A DNA stretch of 64,000 bases, taken from assembly GCA_007449985.2 (NCBI GenBank), contig VIIQ02000643.1, forward strand, positions 155,001-219,000. The letters are read 5' to 3'. The DNA is from Desmodesmus armatus. Lineage: Eukaryota; Chlorophyta; Chlorophyceae; Sphaeropleales; Scenedesmaceae. A program made the position numbers and the translations under genes. The notes beneath the pieces were generated by a model, which was not told where the DNA came from, did no database searches, and worked only from the letters and a program-made list of their open reading frames with translations. This document shows, piece by piece, positions 15,729 to 31,752 of this stretch; position 1 is the stretch's first letter; each line of letters begins with the position of its first letter.

Positions 15729-16120
15729 TCATGAGAAAAATTGACGCAAGATAAAGTACGCCACATCACCAATATGTTGGCGCTGCTCATCAGTAAAAGC
15801 AGCAGCTGACTGTGTGCGCAACATGTCTGCTAGATAAGGGTCGTGCAGATCACTGACTTGGCGGGGATATTGCACCACCAGCTGTGAAAGGCATTGCACA
15901 AAACAGAACTCATAGTAAAAAAAGTAATTTGCCATATAGACGGCGGGGTGCATTAATCTGTGACCCCAGCTCCTGAGTGTTTTGAGCTCCCGTTCCGTCC
16001 GCAACCCCGTCGAAGGAAGGGGGTGAGGCAGCCCGGTTTTACTGTCACGATCGCAGGTGTAGTGCAAAACAATCTGCTCATCATTTATCTTTTTGTTGCA
16101 CTGCACAATATCAATCCAGG
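15729..16120 (-). CDS. Hypothetical open frame, possible transposon fragment
   Basis: An open minus-strand frame of about 130 residues ends at 15729. It includes RTERELKTLRSWGHRLMHPA, YMANYFFYYEFCFVQCLSQL and AAFTDEQRQHIGDVAYFI. Amino-acid use looks protein-like, with an aromatic-rich stretch, but I do not recognise it and see no upstream exon; its upstream side runs into G/C-rich repeat. It may be an exon of an old mobile element. Confidence 0.3.
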
Positions 16121-16129
16121 GGGGCTCCG

Positions 16130-17080
16130 CCCCCCTTGCCCCCCGTTATCTTTTCCTGTGTTGGTGCACTACAATGAATGCAGCCAGTTGCTATGAGGCA
16201 GGGGGCTAGCCCCCCTTGCCCCCCACCAACAGCCTTTCAGGTCCAGACTGTGCCATGTGCAAGGCTGACAGCAGCAGCACAGCAGTATTAGCGGAGGCCC
16301 AGGGGGGCAGTCAGTCCCCCTGCCTTGCAAGTTCAGGTGTTGGCGCAACTAATGGCCTCACTCGTGTCAAGGGCGGGGGCCCCAGGGGGGCAGTCAGCCC
16401 CCCTGCCTTGTATGCAACAGACACATCAGCAGCAGCACAGCAGTGCTGGTGGCGGGGGCCCCAGGGGGGCAGTCAGCCCCCCTGCCTTCCAGGTTCAAGT
16501 GTTGCTGCAAGCATTGGCTTAGTTTGTGTTGAGGGTGGGGGTTCAGGGGGGGCAGTCAGCCCCCCTGCCTGGTGCCACCACAGACTCTGTCCCTCTCTGT
16601 GTCTTGCACTGTGCAAGAGACACAGCAGCAGCAGCACAGCAGTGCTGGTGGCGGGGGTCCAGGGGGGCAGTCAGCCCCCCTGCCGTGTGTGCAGCAGACA
16701 GCAGCAGCAAAGCAGCAGTACTGGTGGCGGGGGGGGGCCCAGGAGGGGCAGGCAGCCCCCCTGCCTTCAGGCTGCTGTTCTGCTGCAACCACAGACTGAA
16801 TTGTTGTTGTTGTCCATGTTCACAACAGCAGCAGCAGCAGCACAGCAGTACTGCTGTGGCAGGGGTCAAGGGGGCAGTCAGCCCCCCTGCCTTGCAGGCT
16901 GCTGTTCCGCTGCAACCACAGACTAAGTTGTTGTTGTTGTCGATGTGTATAACAGCAGCAGCAGCAGCACAGCAGTACTGGTGGCGGGGGTTTAAGGGGG
17001 CAGTCAGCCCCCTGCCTTGCAGGCTGTTGTTCTGCTGCAACCACAGACTGAACTGTTGTTGTTGTTGCTGATGTTGTTCG
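16130..17080. repeat. C/G-rich hairpin minisatellite
   Basis: At least eight tandem-like copies of GGGGGGCAGTCAGCCCCCCT followed by GCC, at about 16301, 16384, 16461, 16545, 16660, 16740, 16868 and 16994, spaced roughly 75-130 bp. Between them lie CAGCAGCAGCACAGCAGTNCTG and, in later copies, CAACCACAGACTNAATTGTTG. The GGGGGGC...GCCCCCC core folds on itself. Two related GGGGGCT..CCCCC motifs precede the array (16116-16145, 16200-16225). Open frames across it on both strands are by-products of the repeat. Confidence 0.75.
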
Positions 17081-17084
17081 CGAC

Positions 17085-18285
17085 AGCTCAGGCGGGTGCT
17101 ACCTTAGGGGGTAGTTTGATCTGGACTCGAGGCTGCGACTTGCATGCATTCAGCCTGCCCATAGTACTGATCGCAATTCCTCCTCAACAATTACTACGTT
17201 CACTCTATGGACGTACAATAACAAGCTGCTGCTGCGTACACAATAGCTGTTGGTCACACCATTTTGAACACTTTTTTGAACTCGTTTTTACCAACCGTAT
17301 TACATCCCTTTGTCTTTGTGTTTTTGTTTGTTCCCTGGCCTACTACCTCCAGCTGCTGCTGCTGCTGCTGCCCCGCTCCCCCTGTGCTGCTCGCCAGCTG
17401 CACTGTGCTGTGCCCTGCCGCCGCTGCTGCCACCCCCTGCCCCGGAGCCTGCTCCGCCTGAGCTGCCGCCCGGACCCTTCGGAGCAAAGACAACTGCCAC
17501 AGACAGGATGCTGCCCTTGCTGACGGTGCCAGCCAGCTGGCACCCCGACTGGGTGGGTGAGGCCCTTGCTGCTCTGGACGGTTCCCAGTTGCTTTTCAGC
17601 GCTGTGATGTTTCTCTGCATGGTGTTGCTGGTTGGATGCAGTTTGTTGGCTAGTTGCTGCACAAACAGGCTGCTGTTGTGTTGATGCTGTGGGGCATGCT
17701 ATGTCTGGTGATACCTGAGTCTGTTCGTCGCGTCACAGCCATGCCAGCCGTGAGGTTCCAGGCAGGCTTTACATTGCACGTATGATGACACAGATGGTGA
17801 CTAAGCCATTTGAACAGGTTTCCCGCTTCCAGGGGTGGCCGGGGTAGCAAAACCTATGTAACTAGTCGTTTGGCTTGCTCTACATCCGGCCTGCGGAGCC
17901 AATGTGTCACCAGCCAGGTTACAACACACCGGTAGCAACGGTAGCTTTCTGGCTGGTTTCAGCCTGTTTGATGGGCAATTGTAGCAGCATGCCCGAAAGG
18001 CTTGAGTTTAGCGCATGTTTGCACGTCCTGCGACGCGCTCTATACGAAATGCGCTTTGCAATCTGGGCGAATCCTGCATGCTGGCCGTCATGGGAATTCC
18101 TGATAGACAAAAACAAATTTCCGCGACACACAAATCGAACGGAATCACGGTCAGTTCAGTCCTGAAAAGCCGCAGTCACTGGAGCTCGCCCCGTTTCCCG
18201 AGGGCTGGTGGGTCGCTGCCTTTGCTAGTAAATAGCTCTGGGGGCAAAAGAAATTTTTGATTGTGCTGTACAGGGGTGGGAGCCC
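17085..18285. other. Intergenic DNA, no supported gene
   Basis: A Pro/Ala-rich plus-strand frame (about 17310-17684) and a Gly/Ala-rich minus-strand frame overlap here. Both are low complexity, with no motif I can name and no clear splice partner. Treated as non-coding. Confidence 0.4.
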
Positions 18286-18288
18286 ACG

Positions 18289-18379
18289 AGGCAGAAGTAA
18301 CATACAGCCCTATTCCGCATGGCCAGCTGTGAAATATACTAACAGGCAGAAGTAACATACAGCCCTATTCCGCATGGCC
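18289..18379 (+). repeat. 36-bp direct repeat, two copies 55 bp apart
   Basis: 18289-18324 and 18344-18379 are identical (AGGCAGAAGTAACATACAGC and onward through CCGCATGGCC). This is a local tandem duplication. Confidence 0.75.
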
Positions 18380-19510
18380 CGGTGCTGCTAAGAGAGGCAA
18401 CAGACGGCCCAGAGCTGCACAGTAAATTTGTCAAACGTACACTGGGAGTGGTTCTGCAAGGCCAGGGCAGCTGCTGTTGGTGCTGTAGAGAGCGGGTCCC
18501 GTGGCAGTTTGTTACAAGTGCCTGGGCTCCTCAAGGATCGCTGTTGCTGCATGCAACTACCTTGAATGTATGTCAACTCAGTGCTGTTTATCTGCTGCTG
18601 CCCAAGCGCTCCTGCTGCTGGCGTCCTGTTGCTGTTGTGCTAGTACCTGTCCTGCACACAGTCAACACAGCAGCAACAGCAGGGAGCATGTGCACACCGT
18701 GGCTGCCAGTGGTCTGCTCGAAGGGCCTTGGAAGGGTGCTGCTGCTCGTGCTGGGGGACAGCAGTAGTGAGCTTTGAGGCTGCATGGGGCTGGGATCAGA
18801 GCTGTGCAGTTGCTGCTGCTGATTATGCAAGCAGTGGGGGTGAGGGTTGCAGCTGCCTGTGCACAGGAACGATCAAAGTGATAGCCTGCCAATGAGGCCA
18901 ATGACGGCTGGGTGTGTGCTTTCGGGATTTGGAACACGGGGCAGTGAGTCCAGCCCATGCTGACTGTTCTGGGACTGTTTTATGCCTCTCACATGCATAG
19001 CAGGTGCCTCAGTAGTGCCTTGTGAACGGCGATATACGGTGAACTGCAAGGCAGCTGTCGAAAGGCTTCCGTGGTTGGGAAATTCGGGGCCCAGCTGTGA
19101 CGAATAGTTTCCGAGTTAAGGGAGTTAGGGCCATTTTTCAGCTGTTGTCGAAAATTAATATTCGAAAGACTTAGTGTGGATACGGTACCCTGGAATGTGG
19201 ACAATCATATGGCCATTTCTTAAGCCTACACAACCCAAATTGTGCAAACACACTATCAGTGGCAGCATTCTCACTGGTACAGGATGGCCAGCCACTGTGG
19301 TTGGTTAGCAAAATGATGGCACATGTGCTGTAGTGGTGCTGAAAGCGTATGATCAACCTGCCTCACGTGAAGTAAGCACTTGAAGCCATCATCACAGCAA
19401 TTGAAAGTGACACATGCAGTATGTCTACCACGCTCCTTGAATGCTATGAAGGGGGGGGGGTCTGGGGCCTGTTCACTTCCGCACGTATGTTTTTTTTCTG
19501 CTTTTACCGC

Positions 19511-19528
19511 GGGGGGGGGGGGGGGGGG
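19511..19528 (+). repeat. G18 homopolymer
   Basis: An uninterrupted run of 18 G, with a G10 run 50 bases upstream (19451-19460). Can form G-quadruplex structure and is prone to length error in assembly. Confidence 0.8.
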
Positions 19529-19569
19529 ACTTTCCACAAGTTCTGCACAGAGTCAGTCACTTTTTGTGT

Positions 19570-19603
19570 CAGCAGCCCGATAGAGGCCTCTATCGGGCTG
19601 CTG
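19570..19603. repeat. Perfect 34-bp palindrome
   Basis: CAGCAGCCCGATAGAGG is followed directly by its exact reverse complement, with no spacer. It stands alone in non-coding sequence. Confidence 0.85.
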
Positions 19604-20644
19604 TATGCGCCTCATGTCAAAACTCATGTCAGTCAATCATAAGTTGACGAGCGGCTGCCCTTTTGGGGCCCTCAGATTACCTATCAGGCTATCATGTGGC
19701 CCAGTGTGTTGGTGCTGCTTGATGTGAGCATTGGCGAGGTGCGGGTGCGTCGTAATAAGATCGCAGAGGCTGAAGCTGCCGTGTCTGTCAACGAAAAGAA
19801 GTAGTAAGTGATGCATATGCATGTGCAGCTGAAGCTAGACGAGCTTTGGGGCCCCCAAACCCTTGGCTCACTGTGACCTGAAGGTGCCTGGCCAGTTGCT
19901 GTCCTCCTGCTGGGCTGGATGTTGCATCAAAGCTCCACTGTGATCATCTGTGCTGGGTCATGCTGGCTGTTCCTCCTGCTGAACTGGGCTGGGCTGATGT
20001 CAACAATAGCAACACTCTGCCTGCAAAAGCACAAGGAACGCACCTGCAGAACAGCGCAGCAACAAAATGTCAGCACGGCAAAGGAGAGGGGGGTCGCCCC
20101 CTGCCCCAGTGCAGGCTTATGACACCCTGTTGCTGGCCCTCCTCCAACGTGTGACCTTGTGTGACTGGCACCTGTTTCAAACATTTGCAGCTGTTGCACA
20201 CGTGACAAGATCAAGTGAGATATTGAGGAAGTGAAAGAACAAAGAGAGAGGATAGTCACACTGTCTGATGGTCTGTTGCTGGGTATGTGTTGTATGTGCT
20301 GTTTTGGGGTGTGCTTATCAGCAGTGACGGTCGGTTGTGACTTGTTGTCGAAAAAGAGAGCATCGGCCAGTGTTTTGCTAGTGTATGGTTGTGTCTAGTC
20401 TAGTGAAGTTCATGAACCGGGCTCAAAGTGGAGAGGTGCGGGTGCGTCGTGACAAGCTATCTCAAGGGCCCCACTCCGGGGCCCCGACCAGATTCATGTT
20501 GATTGATCCGAGATCACTGTTCAAGCTCAGGCCTGCAGCACGATTTCAAGAGTGTTGTGAAAAATACACTTAAAAGCTAGCTTAACCATCGCGTGGCCTC
20601 AAAACGCAGGTTTACGGGATGAGGGGTGGGGGGGGGGGGGTTGT

Positions 20645-20892
20645 CAGGGTGAGGTTTGAAGCTGATATCAGAAATGCATGATACACCGTTTTTTCCGAGG
20701 GGTGTGGAGCGAGGAGCGACACCACGTCATGAGGCAGCTCAGGGGGGGTTTGCGACTGGAAACAAGCCTGATTTGATAAAACAGTGCTGCGAGGGGGGGC
20801 GGGGTGAGCAAGGAGCACTTTGGCCCCTGAAACCATGCCCCCCGGGGGGCAACTCCATCCCTGTCACAGACGAACACGGTGTATCAGCTTCA
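20645..20892 (+). mobile_element. Small inverted-repeat element (MITE), copy 1
   Basis: About 250 bp with ends related to GAAGCTGATACACCGTGTT, as inverted repeats (left near 20658, right ending CGGTGTATCAGCTTC at 20892). Shares AAGTGCTCCTTGCTCACC-type and CCATGCCC-type internal blocks with 23683-23965, in opposite orientation. Non-coding. Confidence 0.65.
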
Positions 20893-21701
20893 GATAAGTT
20901 GCCGTCACGCCCCATCAACACTTTCGAAAAGTGTCAATGGGCCACCATGACTGATTTATTGAACTCTGTCATGGTGTCCGGCATGTTCCTGCACGCCCCC
21001 CCCCCCTCCCTGATCAATGCGACATTTTCAAAATGGTCGCTGACTGTGTGGCAGAAGCAGATGTCTGTACTGATACATTCTGCAGCCCTGCAGTCTGCGA
21101 TGTGCACTGCACAGCATGTTCTGCCAAACCAGGTCAAAGGTATCAAGCTGTGTACCGTACACGTGACATGTAGTACATGTCACCTCATTACGGCATTGCT
21201 AGTACAAACAGAGTCTCCAACTGTGGCTACCTTGGTAGGCAACTGCTGTGTGTGTGTGGTGGTGGGGGGGGGGCAGTCAAGGCAGATGGGCTGAACAGCG
21301 ACTGCTTCCGCGTTCAGTCTCAATCCTGTTCAGGACCCAGGCAAAGCTTTTCTCACGACTCCTGCAAAGTGAAAGTGGTAAAACTTGTGACAAGTGTGGC
21401 AACGACTATTGCGAGATGGCAGGCAGGGCCAAAAGTAAGGCACGGCCAGCTCAACCAAACCCCACAGCCACGGCGATGCAAATGCGGCTTGCCTGGTCAG
21501 AAGGACAAATAGACAAGCGTTGCTCCCACTACACCAAGGTTCCAATCCCAAGCCTGCAACATCACACGCAAGCTTGCTGGCTTCAGGTCCATGTGGAGGC
21601 AGGCTGAATGTCTCAGCTGCCCACACAACAACTGGCTCAACACCTGCAAAGACAGACTGTAAGCTGGTGCTGAAATGTGGAAATAGTCTCGTGCAACCAT
21701 T
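20893..21701. other. 3' flank of threonine synthase
   Basis: About 800 bases with no gene seen. Short plus-strand frames are shadows. No TGTAA signal was found on the minus strand close to the stop codon. Confidence 0.4.
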
Positions 21702-26571
<4,870 letters not shown>

Positions 26572-26610
26572 GGTGGAATGGGCTGCGGGAACGTAAAAGG
26601 CTACCAACAT

Positions 26611-27185
26611 GCCAAATGCTGGAAAGGACAGGACAAAACAAATATGGCTAGGTCACTCTTTTGTTGGTTAGGACAAACTCATGACGGCTAATCACTGAAA
26701 TGCTCATCCTTGGTCAATCTTTCAAGAAACATCTGCCAAGCTGTTGACGGGATCCATTCTTAGGCGCCGTCTAGGGCAATCAGTTGCATCACCTGATCTC
26801 ATTCACCAGTTGGTTGAACTGCACGCTTTGGCAAGTGGGGTCCAATTTATCAAGTTCAGCCCCTAGGTGCGACTATATACTTGCTCCGAACATGCCCAGC
26901 ACCTCGCCGCAACACACAGCAGCACCATAGTGCAGCCAACAACAGCACTTGCTGTGGGTCAGTGTGGATGTGCACTTCGCCGTCATGAGTTTGGTCCTTT
27001 GAATGAGGAATGAGCATGTTTGGGTTGAAAGCCGGAACGCTGAATCATACAGGTTCTCTTTTGTTGGGTTCAGCACGAGCCTTGTGCCCTGTTCCATTGG
27101 TGCACTTCACTTTTGTTGCAGGACCTTTCACCAGAGTTGCCTAGTTATCGCCAACAAGCGGCAGCAGCAGCATCCACATTCAGCT
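26611..27185. promoter_or_regulatory. Shared divergent upstream region, threonine synthase / eIF3j
   Basis: About 575-615 bases between two divergent start codons. It should contain both promoters and 5' UTRs. A TTGCAG at 27115-27120 before the eIF3j ATG could be the acceptor of a 5'-UTR intron. No clear TATA box or operator was seen. Confidence 0.4.
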
Positions 27186-28596
27186 ATGGGTGACGACTGG
27201 GAGGCCGATGACTGGGAGCGTGAGGACTTCAAGCCAGTGCTCCCAGGCGCGAAGGCAGCAGCGGCAGCAGCAGGCGGAGACTTTGAGACCGCAGGTCAGG
27301 CCATCCTGGCAGCAGCAGTTGAGCCCGACATGTCTAAGTTCCAGGATGAAGAGGAGCAGCAGGACGAGGAGGAGCAGCCAAGCTACCATATAAAGCCGCA
27401 GGTGCGCAGCTGCATACCAACAACACTTGCGCTGCTGTGTCCTTGAGACAGTGTTTGGCCCCCTGATGTGTCATTTTGAGGGCCTTACTTAAGATTTCAG
27501 CATGGGTTGGTTCTCACACCAGCAGCTGGCCATCCTGCTGGCATTGTATGTCAATCACGCATCTGTGCTTCAGTGGTCTCAGCAGGAACAAGGAGAAGCA
27601 GTGTGTGCCTTGCACACCAACACCCATTGTGCAGGGCAGGTGGGCCACTGGCCTTGGCAAGCGTTGGAGAATAATACGGTTGAGATTGCTGTAAGGCGGA
27701 CGCTGCATTCACTTTTGCATTGCCTTCACGGCTACTGTATACGGACTGTACAGCAATGGGTTGTGGCATGTTGCCGTACGAACCTGGGGTGCCGCAACTA
27801 CATGGTGTTTACCTGAACGAGCAGAGCCACTGGCAAGCGCCAAGAACGAACAAACATGCGATGTTGTAACGATCGGAAGGTTTTGGGGGGCTGTAACTTG
27901 ACGGCTTTTCAACTGACAAAGCGTGCGAGGTGCCATGCATTCCTTGAGGGTGGGACACATACCCATCCCACAAATGATGCAGGGTGCTGTCGGCCAAGTG
28001 ACAACAAGCTATCAACCACCAGGACTGAATTGAGGGAACCCAACCTGCCTTGAATATGCCTGTCTCCCGCAGTTTCACAGCCCATGGGGGGGGGCGGGGG
28101 GGGGGGGGGGGGGGGCTGCCAGCAGCAGCAGCATGGGTCCTGGTTGGATGGAGTTGAAGGCTTGGATGTCGTTGGGTAGGACTGTGCGCTGGCAGGATTT
28201 GCGGTGATGTTGGGAAGCAGGGCCCATCAGGGGCCACACATAGCAGCCCAGCAGCCACGACTGTTGGGAGCATGTGGCAAAGCCTCACCAAAGATAGAAG
28301 CCTACTACCCCGATGCCATGGCGTGCCCAGCACCTGGATCAACAAGAGCACGAGTTGAACCCAGCGCCTCCTTGTTGTGCTACGGTTGCAAGGTCTGCCG
28401 CACTGGAACGTACTGTCCTCTGTTTGTCCCTCTACATTCCTACAACACATGACCCCCCCTACCTCCAGGGGCCCCACACTGGAAGTCTGTTCAACTCCAG
28501 CACGTTGTTCTCCCCCCCCCCCCTCGGGCTATTACACCACTCTGCTGTTATACACCAACGCCTGACCCATCTGCCATCAGCGAGCCACACCATGAC

Positions 28597-28639
<43 letters not shown>

Positions 28640-30824
28640 AGCCGAAGAAGAAGGTTGAGAAGAAGTATGCGAACAAGGGGGCTGAGTTTGATGACACGCC
28701 ACTGGATGACCCTGTTGCGGAGAGGCTTCGGAAGCAACGGCTGGAAGAAGAGGCTGACATGCGGTGCGTTTTGTGTGTGCAAGAAGCAATAGTTTGAAAC
28801 ACAATCACAACAAGTGTCATGGGGGGGGTTTCGCGAAGCTTCATTGTGGAAGCGTGACACACCCACATCCCGGCCGCACATGTAGGGGTTGGGCAATGTT
28901 CCCGGTGCGATTTTGGTCCCGGTGTTGGGCACGTCCCGGTGTTGGGCACGTCCCAGTGTTGGGCACGTCCTGGGATACTGAGTGTTATGCATGGTACCTG
29001 GTGAAATCGGCTTGGGCTCCTAGTTAGGCCTGGCGAGGCACCTTCTATGTTCACGTGTGACCAGCCAAGAGGGTCCGCCCCGCCTCAGAAAAGATGCCAC
29101 AAGGACGTTGTCCCGGGTGGTTGTGTAGCCCCTGTAGCCATTTTGGTGACCGGGCAGCAGCCACTGCGGGGCGCAGGCGCTCAATGAGGTGAACTTGGCA
29201 ATTTTTTGGCATATTGAATTGCTGACCCGGATTTGGTGATATCCTCACCTTGACTTGTTTTCTGCGACATTCTGAGCAATCGCTGACCACACGTTCTTGT
29301 GAGGTCCTCGCCGCTTTGAGAATCCCGACCACCAGCAACAGTAGTTGAGCACCCGCTGAGCAATAGGTGTGCCCGGCATGCGTGGCCTGTTGCCAATGCC
29401 AAGCAAACTGAGGGGAGTGGGAGAATGGGCATGAAGTGAACCCAGGGAATGGCGTTGACCCTGGAATTTGTGCGGAAGGGGAAGCTGGGTGAAGGGGAGT
29501 CCTGTTCAGCAGGACCCAGAAAATTAGAGGGTGCGAGGAGCGATCAGAGACCGTCTGTGTTCAGGGGTAGGCAGCATTGGATTAGATGCTACCTGACAGG
29601 GGGGTCGTGCAGGGAGTGAAACGCGGAGCTCCATAAGTATCACACACCCATCTGAGCCTGATTTTGTTTCCCACTCACTGTGTATCCATACAGGGCGGGT
29701 GTGTTTGGTGCAGAAGGTGGTGCATCAGCTGCCAAGCTGGCTGCCATGATTCCCAAGTCAGTCAAGGATTTTGAGGAGTATGCAGACCTGTTGAACAAGA
29801 AGTGAGTATGTCGACAGCCTTGCTAGCAACAAATAAGTCAAGGTCACATGTTGTGAATGTTGCTGTGTCGGTCATGGTTGTGCAACACAAGACATTCAGC
29901 AGCTGCGCCTGCATATGGTTGCTTCAGCATCAGCACCTGCATATGGTTGCTGATCATCTTTTGCGCCAGAACCTGCTGTATGCAGGACCCAAACATGCCA
30001 GTTGCTGCTTGGAAGCGTCGATCTTTCCATTGAACTATCCTAGTCAGTCATTTTGTTGATACCACATACTCATACTGCACTTGGTGAGTTGTGTGTGGTG
30101 ACTCCTGGGTACTGAGCCATTGTTTGGTTTATCCACCTGTTGAGCCACACCATGCGGATGCTGGGGTGGGTTGAAGGGATCTTCAGCACCACAAAGCTAA
30201 TTGTGTAGTCCGCTTCCATTTTCTGGGGTTTCGCTCCCCTGAGATGCTGTCGGCTGCAACCTCTCCCTCGACACAGCAGACTGACCCATCCTGCTCCTCT
30301 GGTCCTGCGGCTGCTTCTATACCCAGTTTCTTTCTGCCGCATGTACAAAACAAAAATTACAAGGCCTTCTTGAAGCTCTTGCTGAAGCTGTCCACAGAGT
30401 GCCTCATCAGTGAAGACACCAAGGAGATTGAGAATGCTGTTGGCACCATCAGGGCTGACAAACTGAAGGCAGAGAAGGCAGCAGCAGCTGCGAAGAAGGG
30501 AGGTGAGCATGTGTTGTGAGGTGGATTTGGTCCAGTCCATTCTGGCCCCAGTTGCATACCTTGTCAGTCGGCGCTGTTTCTTTTGGGGGAAGGGGCTCCG
30601 GGTGGGGTTGTAGGTGGGGGCTGAGAGTGAGGGGGTGGGGGTCAGTTGGGTGTGAGAGTAAGGTGGGGTTCAAGTTTTGCCCCACTGTCTGAACTTCACT
30701 GCACTACTGTCCTGCCTGATTTGCAGCCAAGCGCAGCGTCAATGTTGGCAAGGGCGGTGGCACTGCTGGCTTGGACGACTACATCTACGATGACGCTGCA
30801 GAGGATGACTTTGACTTCATGTAG
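27186..30824 (+). CDS. EIF3J: Translation initiation factor eIF3 subunit J (5 exons)
   Basis: Loosely bound eIF3 subunit that helps recruit eIF3 to the 40S subunit and acts at the mRNA entry channel and in subunit recycling; cytosolic. Exons: 27186-27401, 28642-28763, 29694-29801, 30327-30502, 30727-30824; 720 bases, 239 residues. N-terminal acidic Trp-rich start MGDDWEADDWEREDFKP matches the WDDDxFEP opening of the family. Then an acidic run (DEEEQQDEEEQ), PKKKVEKKYANKGAEFDD, SVKDFEEYADLLN, the helical NYKAFLKLLLKLS segment, TIRADKLKAEK, and the diagnostic acidic end DDYIYDDAAEDDFDFM. The long first intron (27402-28641) carries G9/G20-type runs near 28086-28115 and ends in a (CTG) tract at the acceptor. 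The second intron has a 19-bp tandem repeat. A TGTAA signal follows at 30966. Confidence 0.88.
28086..28115 (+). repeat. Long G-run in eIF3j intron 1
   Basis: Two G runs (about 9 and about 20) separated by one C. Potential G-quadruplex on the sense strand of the intron, and a likely site of assembly length error. Confidence 0.7.
28598..28635 (+). repeat. CTG/TGC microsatellite at the eIF3j exon 2 acceptor
   Basis: About 12 units of CTG ending six bases before exon 2, so the repeat takes the place of the polypyrimidine tract next to TTGCAG. Confidence 0.85.
28915..28975 (+). repeat. 19-bp tandem repeat in eIF3j intron 2
   Basis: Three copies of a unit like CCCGGTGTTGGGCACGT in a row, the third with one or two changes. 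Confidence 0.7.
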
Positions 30825-31752
30825 AGCAACATGCACACCCTGTACATGAGGTTTTGTTGCTGCATCAGGGGGGTTGCCCCGACAAACACTTTGTGTGGGC
30901 TTCCAGCAGCAGCAGCAAGTGCTGTGCATGTGTCTGCTATCTGTTGTACATATGCTGCAACAGGATGTAAGCTATGGCATTGATGGTTCCATTTTGGTAA
31001 TTGTCGTCATTCGCTGAGATGACAGGGGGTGCTGCGTGTGATGTGTCCTGCCTTGGTGTGACCGACCACTGCATTGCCCATGCCAGAGGTTGAGTGCATT
31101 CAATGCGCACTTCGTGTACAGTGCGCTCACTTTGGTTCAATGCATCTTCTTGCGCGGTAGCGCACAGCACACACCAATCACAGCAACTTGGTCTCTAGCC
31201 AGCTGGAGCTTGACTCGGTTTCTGGGGTGCTGCAGTCGTCCCTTTGTCCATGCCAGCTTCATGAGGGACAACGCTTCGAGTGCAAAAAAAGTGGCCCTAT
31301 GACTTCTCAAGGGGGGAAAATATGTTGTTCCATGATATATGGGGAAGAAAATGTTACACGCAGACACATTCGCCACACATCAATGGCATCATGGGGTGTG
31401 CCGTTGCAGTGTAGTCGGGGTCGGTGTAATGTAACTACATGTAATGACACTTTCTGTAAGATTACGGTAAGATTACACTGTAAGAATGACGCCACAGGCT
31501 GGCACAGGACGGCACCTGGCAGGCCACTGATCACCCCTGGCCCGGGTGCCCAGAACTCCTGCAGTAGGGCTGCATGTCATGCATGATGCATCATTATATG
31601 TCAACATTATGTTGCGCATGTCTACAACCACTCTACATGCTCAAAACCTGCTTCAGGCGCTGCAACACTGCTGTGCAACTGCCTCACACTGCTTACACAC
31701 TGTTCAGGGCCTTGTACATTACACTGTAATTACACTGTGATTACGTGTAATG
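30825..31752. other. Intergenic DNA after eIF3j
   Basis: No gene seen. 31425-31490 and 31705-31752 are rich in TGTAATTACA-like words (for example ACACTGTAATTACACTGTGATTAC) that form local dyads; they may be the worn ends of another mobile element into which the TTAA element inserted. Confidence 0.4.
30966..30970 (+). terminator. TGTAA polyadenylation signal of eIF3j
   Basis: TGTAA 142 bases after the eIF3j stop codon, a normal distance for chlorophyte 3' UTRs. Confidence 0.55.

Larger units (their letters stand above)
18380..20657. other. Intergenic DNA, no supported gene
   Basis: Contains the G run and palindrome listed separately. The word GAGGTGCGGGTGCGTCGT occurs at about 19736 and again at about 20433 in small open frames that encode GEVRVRR; this may be a remnant of a duplicated exon or repeat. 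No gene model is possible. Confidence 0.4.

Noticed and set aside
16216..17071. Overlapping open frames of 165-236 codons with GGSQPPC-like repeats
   Set aside because: They are translations of the GC hairpin minisatellite; equally long frames exist on both strands.
17300..17684. Pro/Ala-rich and Gly/Ala-rich frames on opposite strands
   Set aside because: Low complexity, mutually overlapping, no splice partner and no recognisable domain.
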